Positions 1-6,659 are shown, counted from the stretch's first letter. The stretch: DNA of 8,028 nt from Nitrososphaerota archaeon (GCA_003135575.1 PLCG01000068.1:22052-30079); one strand, 5' to 3'. Made by a program: numbers and translations. Notes: generated by a model not told the origin, from the letters alone.

Positions 1-97
1 GATCAGGGTCGCGGGCCACGCAAGACCTCGACTTTACTGGATTTCAAATTTAGCAAAGGTTTTGGCAGCACCTACTCCCTTTGAAGAATGGTTTTAA
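1..97 (+). other. Leader of the catalase gene, possibly the 3' end of an upstream gene
   Basis: Two plus-strand frames are open from the window edge: one stops at 82-84 and the other at 95-97. The second would end a protein in ...LAAPTPFEEWF, which reads like ordinary protein, but about 30 codons are too few to prove coding. If it is real, the upstream gene ends before the catalase start at 130 and overlaps the alternative start at 88, which argues for 130. A weak AT-rich patch (about 42-56, CAAATTT core) could be a TATA box for the catalase. Nothing else is recognised here. Confidence 0.2.
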
Positions 98-129
98 CTC
101 GGAAACGAAATGAGCCGCATGGTTATAAC

Positions 130-1608
130 ATGAAGAAGGATCAAGCCCGTCGCAAGAAAGAAAGACATCTTACTACGAACCAAGGCGTGCCTGTTTCCGA
201 CAACCAGAATTCACTCACCGTCGGCCAACGCGGACCTGGGCTGCTACAGGATGTCCAGCTGGTCGAGAAACTCGCACACTTTGACCGTGAGCGCATCCCT
301 GAGCGCGTCGTCCACGCCAAGGGCGCCGGGGCATACGGCTACTTCCAAGTGCACAAGAGCATGGCAAAGTATTCCTGCGCAAAGTTCCTTCAGGACGCCG
401 GGAAGAAGACGCCGGTCTTTGTCCGTTTCTCCACCGTGATTGGTGCCCGGGGATCTGCGGATACGGCTCGTGATCCAAGGGGCTTTGCAGTGAAGTTCTA
501 CACGGAAGACGGAAACTACGATCTGGTAGGACTAAACTTCCCGGTCTTCTTCATCAGAGACTCCGTCAAGTTCCCCGACATGGTGCACGCCTTGAAGCCT
601 GCCCCCGACACGAACATGCCCACAAGTTCGTCGGCAAACAGCCGGTTTTGGGATTTCATCTCGCTGACTCCTGAATCGACTCACTTGATCACGTGGCTAT
701 TTTCCGACAGAGGAACGGTGAAGAGCTACAGGACGATGGAAGGGTTCGGCGTCAACACGTTCGAATGGGTGAACGCCAGGGGGGGAGCCGTCTATGTGAA
801 GTATCACTGGAAGCCAAAGGCAGGAGCCGAGACCATCGATCGCCATGAGGCGACACGTCTAGCCGGCGAAGATCCCGACGTCGCGACGCGCGACTTGTTC
901 GACACGATTGCTTCAGGCAAGACCGTGGAGTATGAGTTGAATGTCCAGCTCATGGAGATCGCCGACGAGTTGAAGCAGGACTTCGACCCGCTAGACGCCA
1001 CAAAGACCTGGCCTGAGGACAAGTTCCCTCTCATGCCTGTGGGCAAGATGGTGCTCAACCGCAACCCCCAGAATTACTTTGCTGAAGTGGAGCAGTCTGC
1101 CTTCGCCCTGGCCTCCGTAGTTCCAGGGATCGAGTTCTCTGCTGACAAGCTCTTGCAAGGCAGAATCTTCTCATATCCAGATACCCAGCGGCATCGACTG
1201 GGCGCCAACTATCTGCAGCTTCCAGTCAACCGGCCGCAAGCGTCGGTCGACAACAACCAACGCGACGGCGCCATGCAGTATGCGCCTTATGGTGGGGGGA
1301 CGGCCAATTATGAGCCAAACACTTTGGCCGGCGGAATGCCACGAGAAGCGCCAGCCACGGCCACGACCCACGAATTCATCAAGGGACGCGAGATGCGTCA
1401 CAAGATCGGCCTGACGAGCGACTTTGAGCAGGCAGGCAGGCGCTATCGCTCCCTTGGAAGGACAGATCAGGACCATTTGGTCGACAACATAGTGGATTCG
1501 CTGGGAAAGGCAGGCAAGCCGATTCAGCGACGCATGGCCGAAAACCTCACCAAAGCCGACCCTAGTCTTGGAAAACGAGTAGCACGAGGACTAGAACTCG
1601 TGAACTGA
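130..1608 (+). CDS. Monofunctional haem catalase (small-subunit type)
   Basis: This cytoplasmic enzyme converts two hydrogen peroxide molecules to water and oxygen. The family is unmistakable. Residue numbers below count from the upstream ATG at 88; subtract 14 for the 130 start. The distal-side block RIPERVVHAKGAGAYGYF carries the essential His76. The VRFSTV block (Ser115) and the DPRGFAVKFYTEDGN block follow. The proximal haem ligand block RIFSYPDTQRHRLG has Tyr363 and Arg359. The start at 130 (MKKDQARRKK) gives 492 residues, which fits small-subunit catalases with no C-terminal flavodoxin-like domain. The frame also opens at 88, but the extra 14 residues do not look like a family N-terminus. 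No Shine-Dalgarno site precedes either start. Oddity: the usual distal GNNTP segment reads GLNFP, so the Asn that assists His aligns with Leu149. The gene stands alone and converges on the next gene. Close similarity to bacterial catalases makes past lateral transfer plausible. Confidence 0.97.
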   Translation: MKKDQARRKKERHLTTNQGVPVSDNQNSLTVGQRGPGLLQDVQLVEKLAHFDRERIPERVVHAKGAGAYGYFQVHKSMAKYSCAKFLQDAGKKTPVFVRFSTVIGARGSADTARDPRGFAVKFYTEDGNYDLVGLNFPVFFIRDSVKFPDMVHALKPAPDTNMPTSSSANSRFWDFISLTPESTHLITWLFSDRGTVKSYRTMEGFGVNTFEWVNARGGAVYVKYHWKPKAGAETIDRHEATRLAGEDPDVATRDLFDTIASGKTVEYELNVQLMEIADELKQDFDPLDATKTWPEDKFPLMPVGKMVLNRNPQNYFAEVEQSAFALASVVPGIEFSADKLLQGRIFSYPDTQRHRLGANYLQLPVNRPQASVDNNQRDGAMQYAPYGGGTANYEPNTLAGGMPREAPATATTHEFIKGREMRHKIGLTSDFEQAGRRYRSLGRTDQDHLVDNIVDSLGKAGKPIQRRMAENLTKADPSLGKRVARGLELVN

Positions 1609-1623
1609 AATATCATGCTGGGC

Positions 1624-1656
1624 GGAGCGTAAATGGCCCGACTTCTCTCTCGCTCC
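1624..1656 (+). terminator. Possible weak terminator between convergent genes
   Basis: Only 49 bases separate the catalase stop from the stop of the opposing gene. They hold a 6-base inverted repeat, GGAGCG (1624-1629) and CGCTCC (1651-1656), with a 21-base spacer. The second half of the spacer is pyrimidine-rich (ACTTCTCTCT). Archaeal termination usually depends on T-rich tracts, and this one is poor, so the call is tentative. Confidence 0.2.
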
Positions 1657-1657
1657 A

Positions 1658-2233
1658 TCATTCCTTAGAAGCCGAGTACCATACCGACAGATAAAATCCT
1701 ACGACTACCAGCAGGATGCTTATTTCTAACACGTTTGCGTAATTCAAGAAGACGCAGTTAGGGTGCCCGCCAGCAAAATCAGCCTGTCTGATGAAACAAG
1801 TCTGATAGGTGACTTGCTCAGACCACCACGGCAGCCCCCACGGATTGCCTACCCAGTCGTAACCAGGCACTTTCCAAAGGACATAGTTGGTGATGAAGAC
1901 GATTAGTCCTATGATGGACCCGTATGCCAACAGAGTCCTTCCAATCGCTAGTTTGAGTCTGCCCTTCCCAATTTCACTCAAATAGTTCCAAGTCAGAAAT
2001 GAGAAGAAGGAAGCAAACCCTGACACTTCTAGCGCTTGGTCGTTGTTGAAAAACGTGCAAGCGTTCGGCGCCACCGTTCCTCCGTAAGTCCAGTAATTCG
2101 GCGATCTTGCGAAGCAAGGCAGAAAAGATTCTGTCCCAAAAGGCCCTTTCGAGACCAACTGAATCTCTGCATACAAGAAGAACGCGATCACAAATAGGCA
2201 TAAAGAAACAAGTAACAGGATCCTGTGCTTCAT
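1658..2233 (-). CDS. Four-helix membrane protein of unknown function
   Basis: This 191-residue protein was not recognised as a known family. Four hydrophobic segments are visible at about residues 4-22, 67-85, 97-120 and 164-186. The N-terminus (MKHR) and the loop after helix 2 (EIGKGRLK) are positive, so both ends are predicted inside and the two long loops outside. Each outer loop carries two cysteines (Cys40 and Cys59; Cys146 and Cys160), which suggests disulfides or a metal site. The second outer loop is rich in Trp, Gly and Pro (GNPWGLPWWSE). The ATG follows the glycosyltransferase stop codon by 5 bases, so the two are almost certainly one transcript and translation is probably coupled. 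A role beside the glycosyltransferase, such as glycan export or anchoring, is inference from position only. Confidence 0.8.
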   Translation of the reverse strand: MKHRILLLVSLCLFVIAFFLYAEIQLVSKGPFGTESFLPCFARSPNYWTYGGTVAPNACTFFNNDQALEVSGFASFFSFLTWNYLSEIGKGRLKLAIGRTLLAYGSIIGLIVFITNYVLWKVPGYDWVGNPWGLPWWSEQVTYQTCFIRQADFAGGHPNCVFLNYANVLEISILLVVVGFYLSVWYSASKE

Positions 2234-2238
2234 CGGCC

Positions 2239-3585
2239 TTACCCGTTAGGGAGAAGGTCCTTCATGACTTTCCTTGGCTCGAGTTTGGGAATGAATCCCT
2301 TCACCTTCCCAGTCTTAAGAGTCCTCGCCCAAACCCCCTCTTTGGACTCGAGGAGTCCCTTTAGGCTGGCAAAGGCCTGATAGGGCGCCAACGCGTAGAC
2401 GATGAGGACCTGGGACAGGATTCCTGACAAGTCTCCCTTCAGCCTTTTCTCGAGATAGAGGCCTCCAAGAGACATGAAAGGAAGGGCAACCAGATTGATG
2501 AACACGAGAGCCCACCCAAACTGGGACGTCCAGAACGGGAGCGCCACATTCAGAATCGCGGGCAGTATCCAGCACAGAGTCCCTAGCAGGAGAAAGAGTG
2601 ACTGGAAGTAGTAGAGGCTGAAGTACACAAACTCGTACTTCTCCCTCAATGTCAATTCAGCTGATCGGATGACGCTCAGGAACTGCTTCTTCATGTTGAA
2701 ATTGTGTCCCTCAGCCCACCGCATCCTTTGCCTGATCAGCAGGCGGAGATTGGACGGACACTCCGCAGGCGCCTCAATCAGCGGGCTGTAGCGAACCTTG
2801 TAGCCACCTAAGTACAACCTCAGAGTAAGGTTCCAGTCTTCGGTTATGCTTGTCGACCATCCAAACTTACGGAGCACCTCTGCCCGAATCATGAAGACGC
2901 TCCCTGCTATCATCTTCATCAGGCCGAACGACTGCTCGAAAGCCCGCTCTATCATGTACGAACCGCTAAACTCGGTCGACACCCCTCTGGTCAACCAGTT
3001 TTCATGCCGATTCAGTACGTGCCTCTGGTACCCTTGCACTGCCCCGAGTTTCATCCTTGTTGCCTGTCTCTCGTTGTCAAAGTAGGAAAGGAACTTCTTC
3101 AGCGTGTCGGGCGGAGGAACGAAATCCGCGTCGAACACGACCACGTACTCCGCAGCAGGGTCAGTGCGCTGGAGGGCTTCCACCAAGGCCCCTCCTTTGA
3201 ACCCGGCCCTGGTGTCCCTGTGAACAATCTTGAACCGTGGATTTCCTTTCCAGGCCTCAAGCAGCGCAGTCGTCCCGTCGTTCGAATCGTCCACCACGAT
3301 CACTTCGTAGTTCGGATAGTCAAAGCTCCCGCAGGAGGTGAGCAACCGCGTAACCACCTTCTCCTCGTTATAGAGCGCGAGATGCACTGAGACCAAAGGG
3401 GAGAAATCGCTCCCGTTAGAGGTCGCGAGGTCACTCACCGACTCCGCAGAAAGAACCACCGCTATGGTAGCTACATAGTACCTCACGGCGTAGAGGAGGA
3501 AGAATATGCCGAAGCCCAGACCCGCGTATGCCATCCAGAGTATGAGCAGCGAGAAGGAGGGGAGTGGGCGAAGAAAAGCTGCCAA
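2239..3585 (-). CDS. GT2 family membrane glycosyltransferase (cellulose synthase/CslA-like)
   Basis: It is predicted to transfer sugars from a nucleotide-sugar donor on the inner face of the membrane, building or extending a polysaccharide or glycolipid. One or more N-terminal helices (about residues 10-45) precede a GT-A domain with the expected order of motifs: the nucleotide-binding VIVVDDSNDG (Asp99, Asp100), the metal-binding DAD (152-154), the base-region TED (248-250), and the RQRMRW acceptor/processivity motif (285-290). Further helices lie at about 319-340, 343-379 and 389-410. The C-terminal W.RTxKxG motif is common in this GT2 group. These motifs match processive synthases and related single-addition enzymes, so the sugar cannot be named. 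The only conventional start is TTG at 3583-3585, with no visible ribosome site. The same frame stays open to a TAG at 3691 and encodes a hydrophobic stretch just upstream, so the true start may lie further upstream. It probably heads a two-gene operon with the membrane protein after it. Confidence 0.93.
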   Translation of the reverse strand: MAAFLRPLPSFSLLILWMAYAGLGFGIFFLLYAVRYYVATIAVVLSAESVSDLATSNGSDFSPLVSVHLALYNEEKVVTRLLTSCGSFDYPNYEVIVVDDSNDGTTALLEAWKGNPRFKIVHRDTRAGFKGGALVEALQRTDPAAEYVVVFDADFVPPPDTLKKFLSYFDNERQATRMKLGAVQGYQRHVLNRHENWLTRGVSTEFSGSYMIERAFEQSFGLMKMIAGSVFMIRAEVLRKFGWSTSITEDWNLTLRLYLGGYKVRYSPLIEAPAECPSNLRLLIRQRMRWAEGHNFNMKKQFLSVIRSAELTLREKYEFVYFSLYYFQSLFLLLGTLCWILPAILNVALPFWTSQFGWALVFINLVALPFMSLGGLYLEKRLKGDLSGILSQVLIVYALAPYQAFASLKGLLESKEGVWARTLKTGKVKGFIPKLEPRKVMKDLLPNG

Positions 3586-3820
3586 GAGAGCAATCGAAAG
3601 AATCCCGAGGAGTAATGCGGGTTTTCGCCACCTTGGCGGTGCTCTAGTCAGAGTGACGACGAGCTGACTTGATTTTTCTTGGGCAAAAAGCTATGCTGGA
3701 TTAGTCACGAAGACCCAATATTACTTTGGTGAATGCGGCAGGACAAAGTCGTTCTTTGAGATAGCTAATCGATTGCGCAACAGGCTGCGGCGAGGTCAGC
3801 GACCCGTTGCCTGGAAAGGA
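3586..3820. other. Intergenic/leader region upstream of the glycosyltransferase
   Basis: No independent gene is seen in these 235 bases. The stretch 3586-3690 is in frame with the glycosyltransferase and open on the minus strand, and may be coding. A short inverted repeat, AGTCAG (3646-3651) and CTGACT (3664-3669), lies inside it. A candidate TATA box is at about 3717-3723. The remainder, 3725-3820, shows nothing recognisable. Confidence 0.5.
3716..3724 (-). promoter_or_regulatory. Candidate TATA box for the glycosyltransferase operon
   Basis: Read on the minus strand, the sequence is AGTAATATTGG, an AT-rich island in otherwise mixed sequence. A start of transcription about 25 bases downstream would fall near 3690, just inside the open frame that extends upstream of the TTG start. 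No clear BRE was identified. Confidence 0.3.
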
Positions 3821-4180
3821 CTACCGATCGACATCTCCGCCCCTGAGGTAGAGCCCGGCCGAGACAGACGTGATTGCCATCAACACAAGTATCGGCAGCC
3901 ACCCAAAGGCGAACATGCCGAGCCCGGAAAGCAGAAACACTATCACAGGCAGCAACTGAACCGAGAGGTAGGCCGTTGTCCTCATCCTCTCAATGCTCCT
4001 CGGCAGACGGAAACCTGCGAAGTTGAAGGACGAGAGACCTAGGAAAATGGCGGCGAGGAGGCCGCCGACTAGGAAAATCGCCCAGATTACTCCCACTGCC
4101 TCGACTACACTCTCTCTGAAGAAGAATAGCACGAAAGCCAAAAGTGCCATCGGAATCGCGACTATTGCAACCGCGCGCAT
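3821..4180 (-). CDS. Small four-helix membrane protein, hypothetical
   Basis: This is a protein of 119 residues, or 121 if the GTG at 4184-4186 is used. ATG at 4178-4180 is the more ordinary start (MRAVAIVAIPM). It is almost wholly hydrophobic. Counting from the GTG, segments lie at about residues 5-22, 31-53, 71-90 and 94-114, with a basic cytoplasmic-type loop (RLPRSIERMR) between the second and third and a polar tail (LRGGDVDR). No catalytic or binding motif and no known family were recognised. It is transcribed from its own strong TATA-like box upstream and is separated by over 200 bases from the glycosyltransferase that follows, so it is probably monocistronic. Confidence 0.65.
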   Translation of the reverse strand: MRAVAIVAIPMALLAFVLFFFRESVVEAVGVIWAIFLVGGLLAAIFLGLSSFNFAGFRLPRSIERMRTTAYLSVQLLPVIVFLLSGLGMFAFGWLPILVLMAITSVSAGLYLRGGDVDR

Positions 4181-4226
4181 CGACACTCTCGTTTTGGTCC
4201 CCTCTACTGCTTTCTTGACTGGCGTT

Positions 4227-4236
4227 GATATTTAAG
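4227..4236 (-). promoter_or_regulatory. TATA box of the small membrane protein gene
   Basis: The minus-strand sequence CTTAAATATC is a close match to the archaeal TATA consensus and the clearest promoter in the window. Its centre lies about 50 bases upstream of the ATG at 4180, predicting a start site near 4206 and a leader of about 25 bases. A GAGGGG purine run in that leader could aid ribosome binding, although its spacing is long. Confidence 0.55.
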
Positions 4237-4280
4237 GGGTAAGAAGCCCCCGTCGGAACCCAAAGTCACTTACGACGAAC

Positions 4281-4316
4281 AGAATCCCGATTAGTGGTTG
4301 AGGTTATCGGGAATCT
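4281..4316 (-). terminator. Hairpin overlapping the stop codon of the AAA+ gene
   Basis: Two 11-base arms, AGAATCCCGAT (4281-4291) and ATCGGGAATCT (4306-4316), are complementary at 10 of 11 positions around a 14-base loop. The 5' arm on the minus-strand transcript includes part of the TAG stop at 4315-4317. It may end or protect the 3' end of the KaiC-like/AAA+ transcript. No U-run follows it, so it is not a standard intrinsic terminator, and an RNA-stability role is just as likely. Confidence 0.4.
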
Positions 4317-5040
4317 ACACGAGGACAACGTTTGAGCCTTGTCGCGAGGCGAGAACCTCAATCTGGTTGATGTAGTCTTCGAAGACCAACTTCTCGACGG
4401 CCCTTATGGACCGGAAGCTCTCCGGCGCCGCACGAATCGTCTGCTCAACGCCCTCCGAGCCGATCTTGAGGTCATTGCACCTCATCTGGGCTATCGCGAT
4501 GAGCGTTTGCAGGCTTGGCAGTGGGAACTGGATAGGATACAACCGGTCTTGCAGCGCCTTGTCGAGAAAAGTGATCAGGTTGGTGGTCATTATCACTGCG
4601 CACTTGGAGGTGTCGAGATTGTCAAGCTGGTGAAACAGAACGTTGTTCATGCCTGTGTTCCAACCCTCGCTTGCCTCCTTGGTCCTGTCGAGGAAGAGGG
4701 CCTCGACGTCGTCAAACAGCAGCACGGCCTTGTTGTGCTGGGACTCCTCGAAGAGCTTGGAGATCAGCTGCTCTGATTCACCGAAGTGCTTCCTAGCAAT
4801 CGTCGCCGAATCGACGAACAGGAGAGGCACCGACAGCTCGCGCGCCACCATCTTTGCCATGAGGGTCTTGCCAACCCCAGTCTCTCCGGCGAAGATGAAA
4901 CCCTTGATCCCCCTCAGGTCAGGGTTCGAGAACTGCAGAGAGACGATGCGGTAGACCTTCTGGAAGATTGCGCGATACTCTTCTCCTTTACACTGCTCTA
5001 GCGAGATTTCAGTCCCGCTGTGCATGGGGCGGTCGCGCAT
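4315..5040 (-). CDS. Small AAA+ ATPase
   Basis: This 241-residue ATPase resembles the core of classical AAA proteins (Cdc48/katanin/FtsH-like). The Walker A motif GETGVGKT is at residues 52-59. A pore-loop-like KHFGESE segment is at 84-90, Walker B LLFDDVEA at 107-114, the sensor-1 stretch IMTTN at 150-154, and a DKALQDR second-region-of-homology segment at 160-166. The rest forms a small lid. There is essentially no N-terminal substrate-binding domain, so the partner must supply specificity or the protein acts on a fixed partner. Asp111 stands where most Walker B motifs have the catalytic Glu, which could slow hydrolysis. The ATG at 5038-5040 is preceded by GGGGATC at 5044-5050, a fair ribosome site with 6 bases of spacing from GGGG. 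It lies 32 bases after the KaiC-like gene and is probably co-transcribed with it, which suggests a shared process. Confidence 0.9.
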   Translation of the reverse strand: MRDRPMHSGTEISLEQCKGEEYRAIFQKVYRIVSLQFSNPDLRGIKGFIFAGETGVGKTLMAKMVARELSVPLLFVDSATIARKHFGESEQLISKLFEESQHNKAVLLFDDVEALFLDRTKEASEGWNTGMNNVLFHQLDNLDTSKCAVIMTTNLITFLDKALQDRLYPIQFPLPSLQTLIAIAQMRCNDLKIGSEGVEQTIRAAPESFRSIRAVEKLVFEDYINQIEVLASRQGSNVVLV

Positions 5041-5043
5041 TTA

Positions 5044-5050
5044 GATCCCC
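5044..5050 (-). promoter_or_regulatory. Ribosome binding site of the AAA+ gene
   Basis: The minus-strand GGGGATC differs by one base from the GGTGATC part of the canonical Shine-Dalgarno sequence and sits 6 bases before the ATG. It supports internal translation initiation within a transcript begun at the KaiC-like gene, in contrast to the apparently leaderless first gene. Confidence 0.45.
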
Positions 5051-5072
5051 AGGCCAAGACTAGGCGCGAGAA

Positions 5073-6530
5073 TCAAACTAGGGGCGCCAGCCTTGGCCAC
5101 GGAAAGCCTAGAGTCGGATTGATCTGAACCGCATACATCCCCGTCCAAGGCTTCAGCCCGAGGAACAAGAGCGTGCCTTGCTTCTTGATTAGCTTCAGGT
5201 GAACGTCTGCAATCGACCGTAACATGCTGTACAGGGACGGCAGGGGTATCCCGGGCCTGAGAATCATCAGGTTAAGGTTCCCGTGGCTTCGACTAGCAGT
5301 TATCGTCGCGTTCAGGATCTTTACGACATTTTCAGGGCCGAAGCTCGAGAACAGCGTGTCGATGCCTTCCATGTATAGTGAGGTCTGCTGGAACTTTTGC
5401 GTAAGCTTGTCTATCATCGCGGGAAAGTTCTCGAGGCTTCCCACGACGTCGCTTCCGTCAAATGTCCAAACCTGCGACTTCTTAGGCGATACCTCCAGAT
5501 GTTCTTTAGGGACACACATCGTCAGAAGCTCGTTAAGTTGCTCCAACTTAAGGTCTCCCTGCTTCATAAGGGACTCAGGTAACGTCATGCCGATTCCGAT
5601 TGAAGGGATGTCGATGACCGCCTTGCCGTGCCTCAGGAAGTTTCTGATACAAGGAAGCGTGAACATGCTATAATCCGCTGCAGAGACGTTCTCCTCGACC
5701 TCCAAGAGGACGATGTCGCCCCTGGAATAGCCCCCAGATAGGATATCGTCAAGTTGAACCAAGCCTGTTGAGTACCGGTTTGGCGCATCCGCTATCCCCT
5801 TGAAAGGGGCTGGTGCCTCGGTTTGATTTGAATCAATCGGCTCGAACACCTCGAAACCTCCCTCCAAGGAGAAGATGCACTTTGACTTCTCCAGTTTGGC
5901 GCCTCTCATCTTCAAGATCTCTATCTCCCTGATGGGCCTCCCATCCAGTTCCGTGACGCCAAGTAGCAACACACTGTCGGCCACAAACTCCTCTACGCCT
6001 GTGCCGAGGTTCATGTCGCCGCGCGGAACCTCGCAAATCACGATAGTGGTGCACTGCGCTTCCCTGATGATCTCGCCTAGAACCGCGTGCAAGACAGTCC
6101 TCACCCCTGACTTCTCGAACAACGGAGCCATCGCAGAGTAGCTGTCGATCACCAGCCTCTTTGCCCCAGTCCTGTGGACCTCATCCAGGATCGACTTGAG
6201 GACCGCCTCCAACCCGACCTCAGTCATAACGGTGTATTCGAGAAACTTGAGCTTCTCGCTCTTCAGGGATTTACCAATCTCGGGGCCGAACTGCGCGGCT
6301 ATGTTGGCGATGAGAGTTTGCTTGTTCTCTCCAAAGGAGACATAGATCCCAGGCTCACCGTGGTTGGTGATGCCGGTGGAGAGAAACTTGCATGCGAAGA
6401 CCGTCTTTCCAGTGCCTGGATTGCCTGCCAGCATGACCAAGCTGCCCTTCTGAAAGCCGCCGCCGATGATATGGTCGAGCCCGACTATCCCCGTTGGGGA
6501 CACTTTCTGCGATACTACAACTTCATACAT
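5073..6530 (-). CDS. KaiC-like (RadA/RAD55 superfamily) ATPase with a degenerate second domain
   Basis: This 485-residue cytoplasmic protein has two KaiC-like halves. The N-terminal half opens with the typical TGIVGLDHIIGGGFQKGS, followed by Walker A GNPGTGKT (36-43), an acidic residue in the catalytic region (Glu68 in SFGEN) and Walker B RLVIDS (125-130). It should bind and hydrolyse ATP. The C-terminal half begins again with TGLVQLDDILSGGYSRGD (255-272), but the P-loop position reads EVEENVSA (277-284): the Lys aligns with Ala284 and all glycines are lost. This half therefore probably does not bind ATP in the normal way and may serve in oligomer contacts or sensing. The cyanobacterial KaiC phosphorylation site was not seen. 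Archaeal relatives are often annotated as KaiC-domain, RAD55-like or GvpD-like proteins, and their functions are mostly unknown. No gas vesicle genes are nearby. It is the first gene of a pair with the AAA+ ATPase and has a TATA-like box 27 bases upstream. Confidence 0.9.
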   Translation of the reverse strand: MYEVVVSQKVSPTGIVGLDHIIGGGFQKGSLVMLAGNPGTGKTVFACKFLSTGITNHGEPGIYVSFGENKQTLIANIAAQFGPEIGKSLKSEKLKFLEYTVMTEVGLEAVLKSILDEVHRTGAKRLVIDSYSAMAPLFEKSGVRTVLHAVLGEIIREAQCTTIVICEVPRGDMNLGTGVEEFVADSVLLLGVTELDGRPIREIEILKMRGAKLEKSKCIFSLEGGFEVFEPIDSNQTEAPAPFKGIADAPNRYSTGLVQLDDILSGGYSRGDIVLLEVEENVSAADYSMFTLPCIRNFLRHGKAVIDIPSIGIGMTLPESLMKQGDLKLEQLNELLTMCVPKEHLEVSPKKSQVWTFDGSDVVGSLENFPAMIDKLTQKFQQTSLYMEGIDTLFSSFGPENVVKILNATITASRSHGNLNLMILRPGIPLPSLYSMLRSIADVHLKLIKKQGTLLFLGLKPWTGMYAVQINPTLGFPWPRLAPLV

Positions 6531-6553
6531 GAGAATCTATGGAAGTTCGCGAA

Positions 6554-6560
6554 GATATTA
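6554..6560 (-). promoter_or_regulatory. TATA box of the KaiC-like/AAA+ operon
   Basis: The minus-strand TAATATC is centred about 27 bases upstream of the ATG at 6528-6530. In archaea the start of transcription falls about 25 bases past the TATA box, so this predicts a leaderless or near-leaderless mRNA. This agrees with the lack of any ribosome site in the intervening bases. Confidence 0.45.
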
Positions 6561-6659
6561 GTGGGGACAGCGGCATTGATATGTCACGGAGTTATGTCGT
6601 GATGCTACATTTCCTGGATTAATAGTACTCCTGCACACCCCACTTAGAGACACCTCCGG

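Noticed and set aside
88..129. Catalase start at the ATG at 88
   Set aside because: The 14 extra residues do not resemble a catalase N-terminus, there is no ribosome site, and the start would overlap a possible upstream reading frame that ends at 97. The ATG at 130 gives a normal family length.
3004..3390. Plus-strand open frame inside the glycosyltransferase
   Set aside because: It lies opposite the GT-A catalytic motifs and has no recognisable domain, so it is a shadow frame.
3431..3631. Minus-strand frame with a GTG start and a MAKTRITPRDSF beginning
   Set aside because: It overlaps the N-terminal part of the glycosyltransferase in another frame and its later sequence looks random. It matters only if a frameshift joins its first residues to the glycosyltransferase.
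3646..3669. AGTCAG/CTGACT hairpin followed by a T-rich stretch on the plus strand as a terminator
   Set aside because: No plus-strand gene ends nearby and the stem is only 6 bases, so chance is the simpler explanation.
4339..4776. Plus-strand open frame of 145 codons inside the AAA+ gene
   Set aside because: It is antisense to an ATPase with all its motifs, and its translation has no recognisable domain.
5073..6530. Calling this gene a gas vesicle regulator GvpD or a circadian KaiC
   Set aside because: There are no gas vesicle genes and no KaiA or KaiB nearby, the second P-loop is lost, and no KaiC phosphorylation site was seen. Only the superfamily can be supported.
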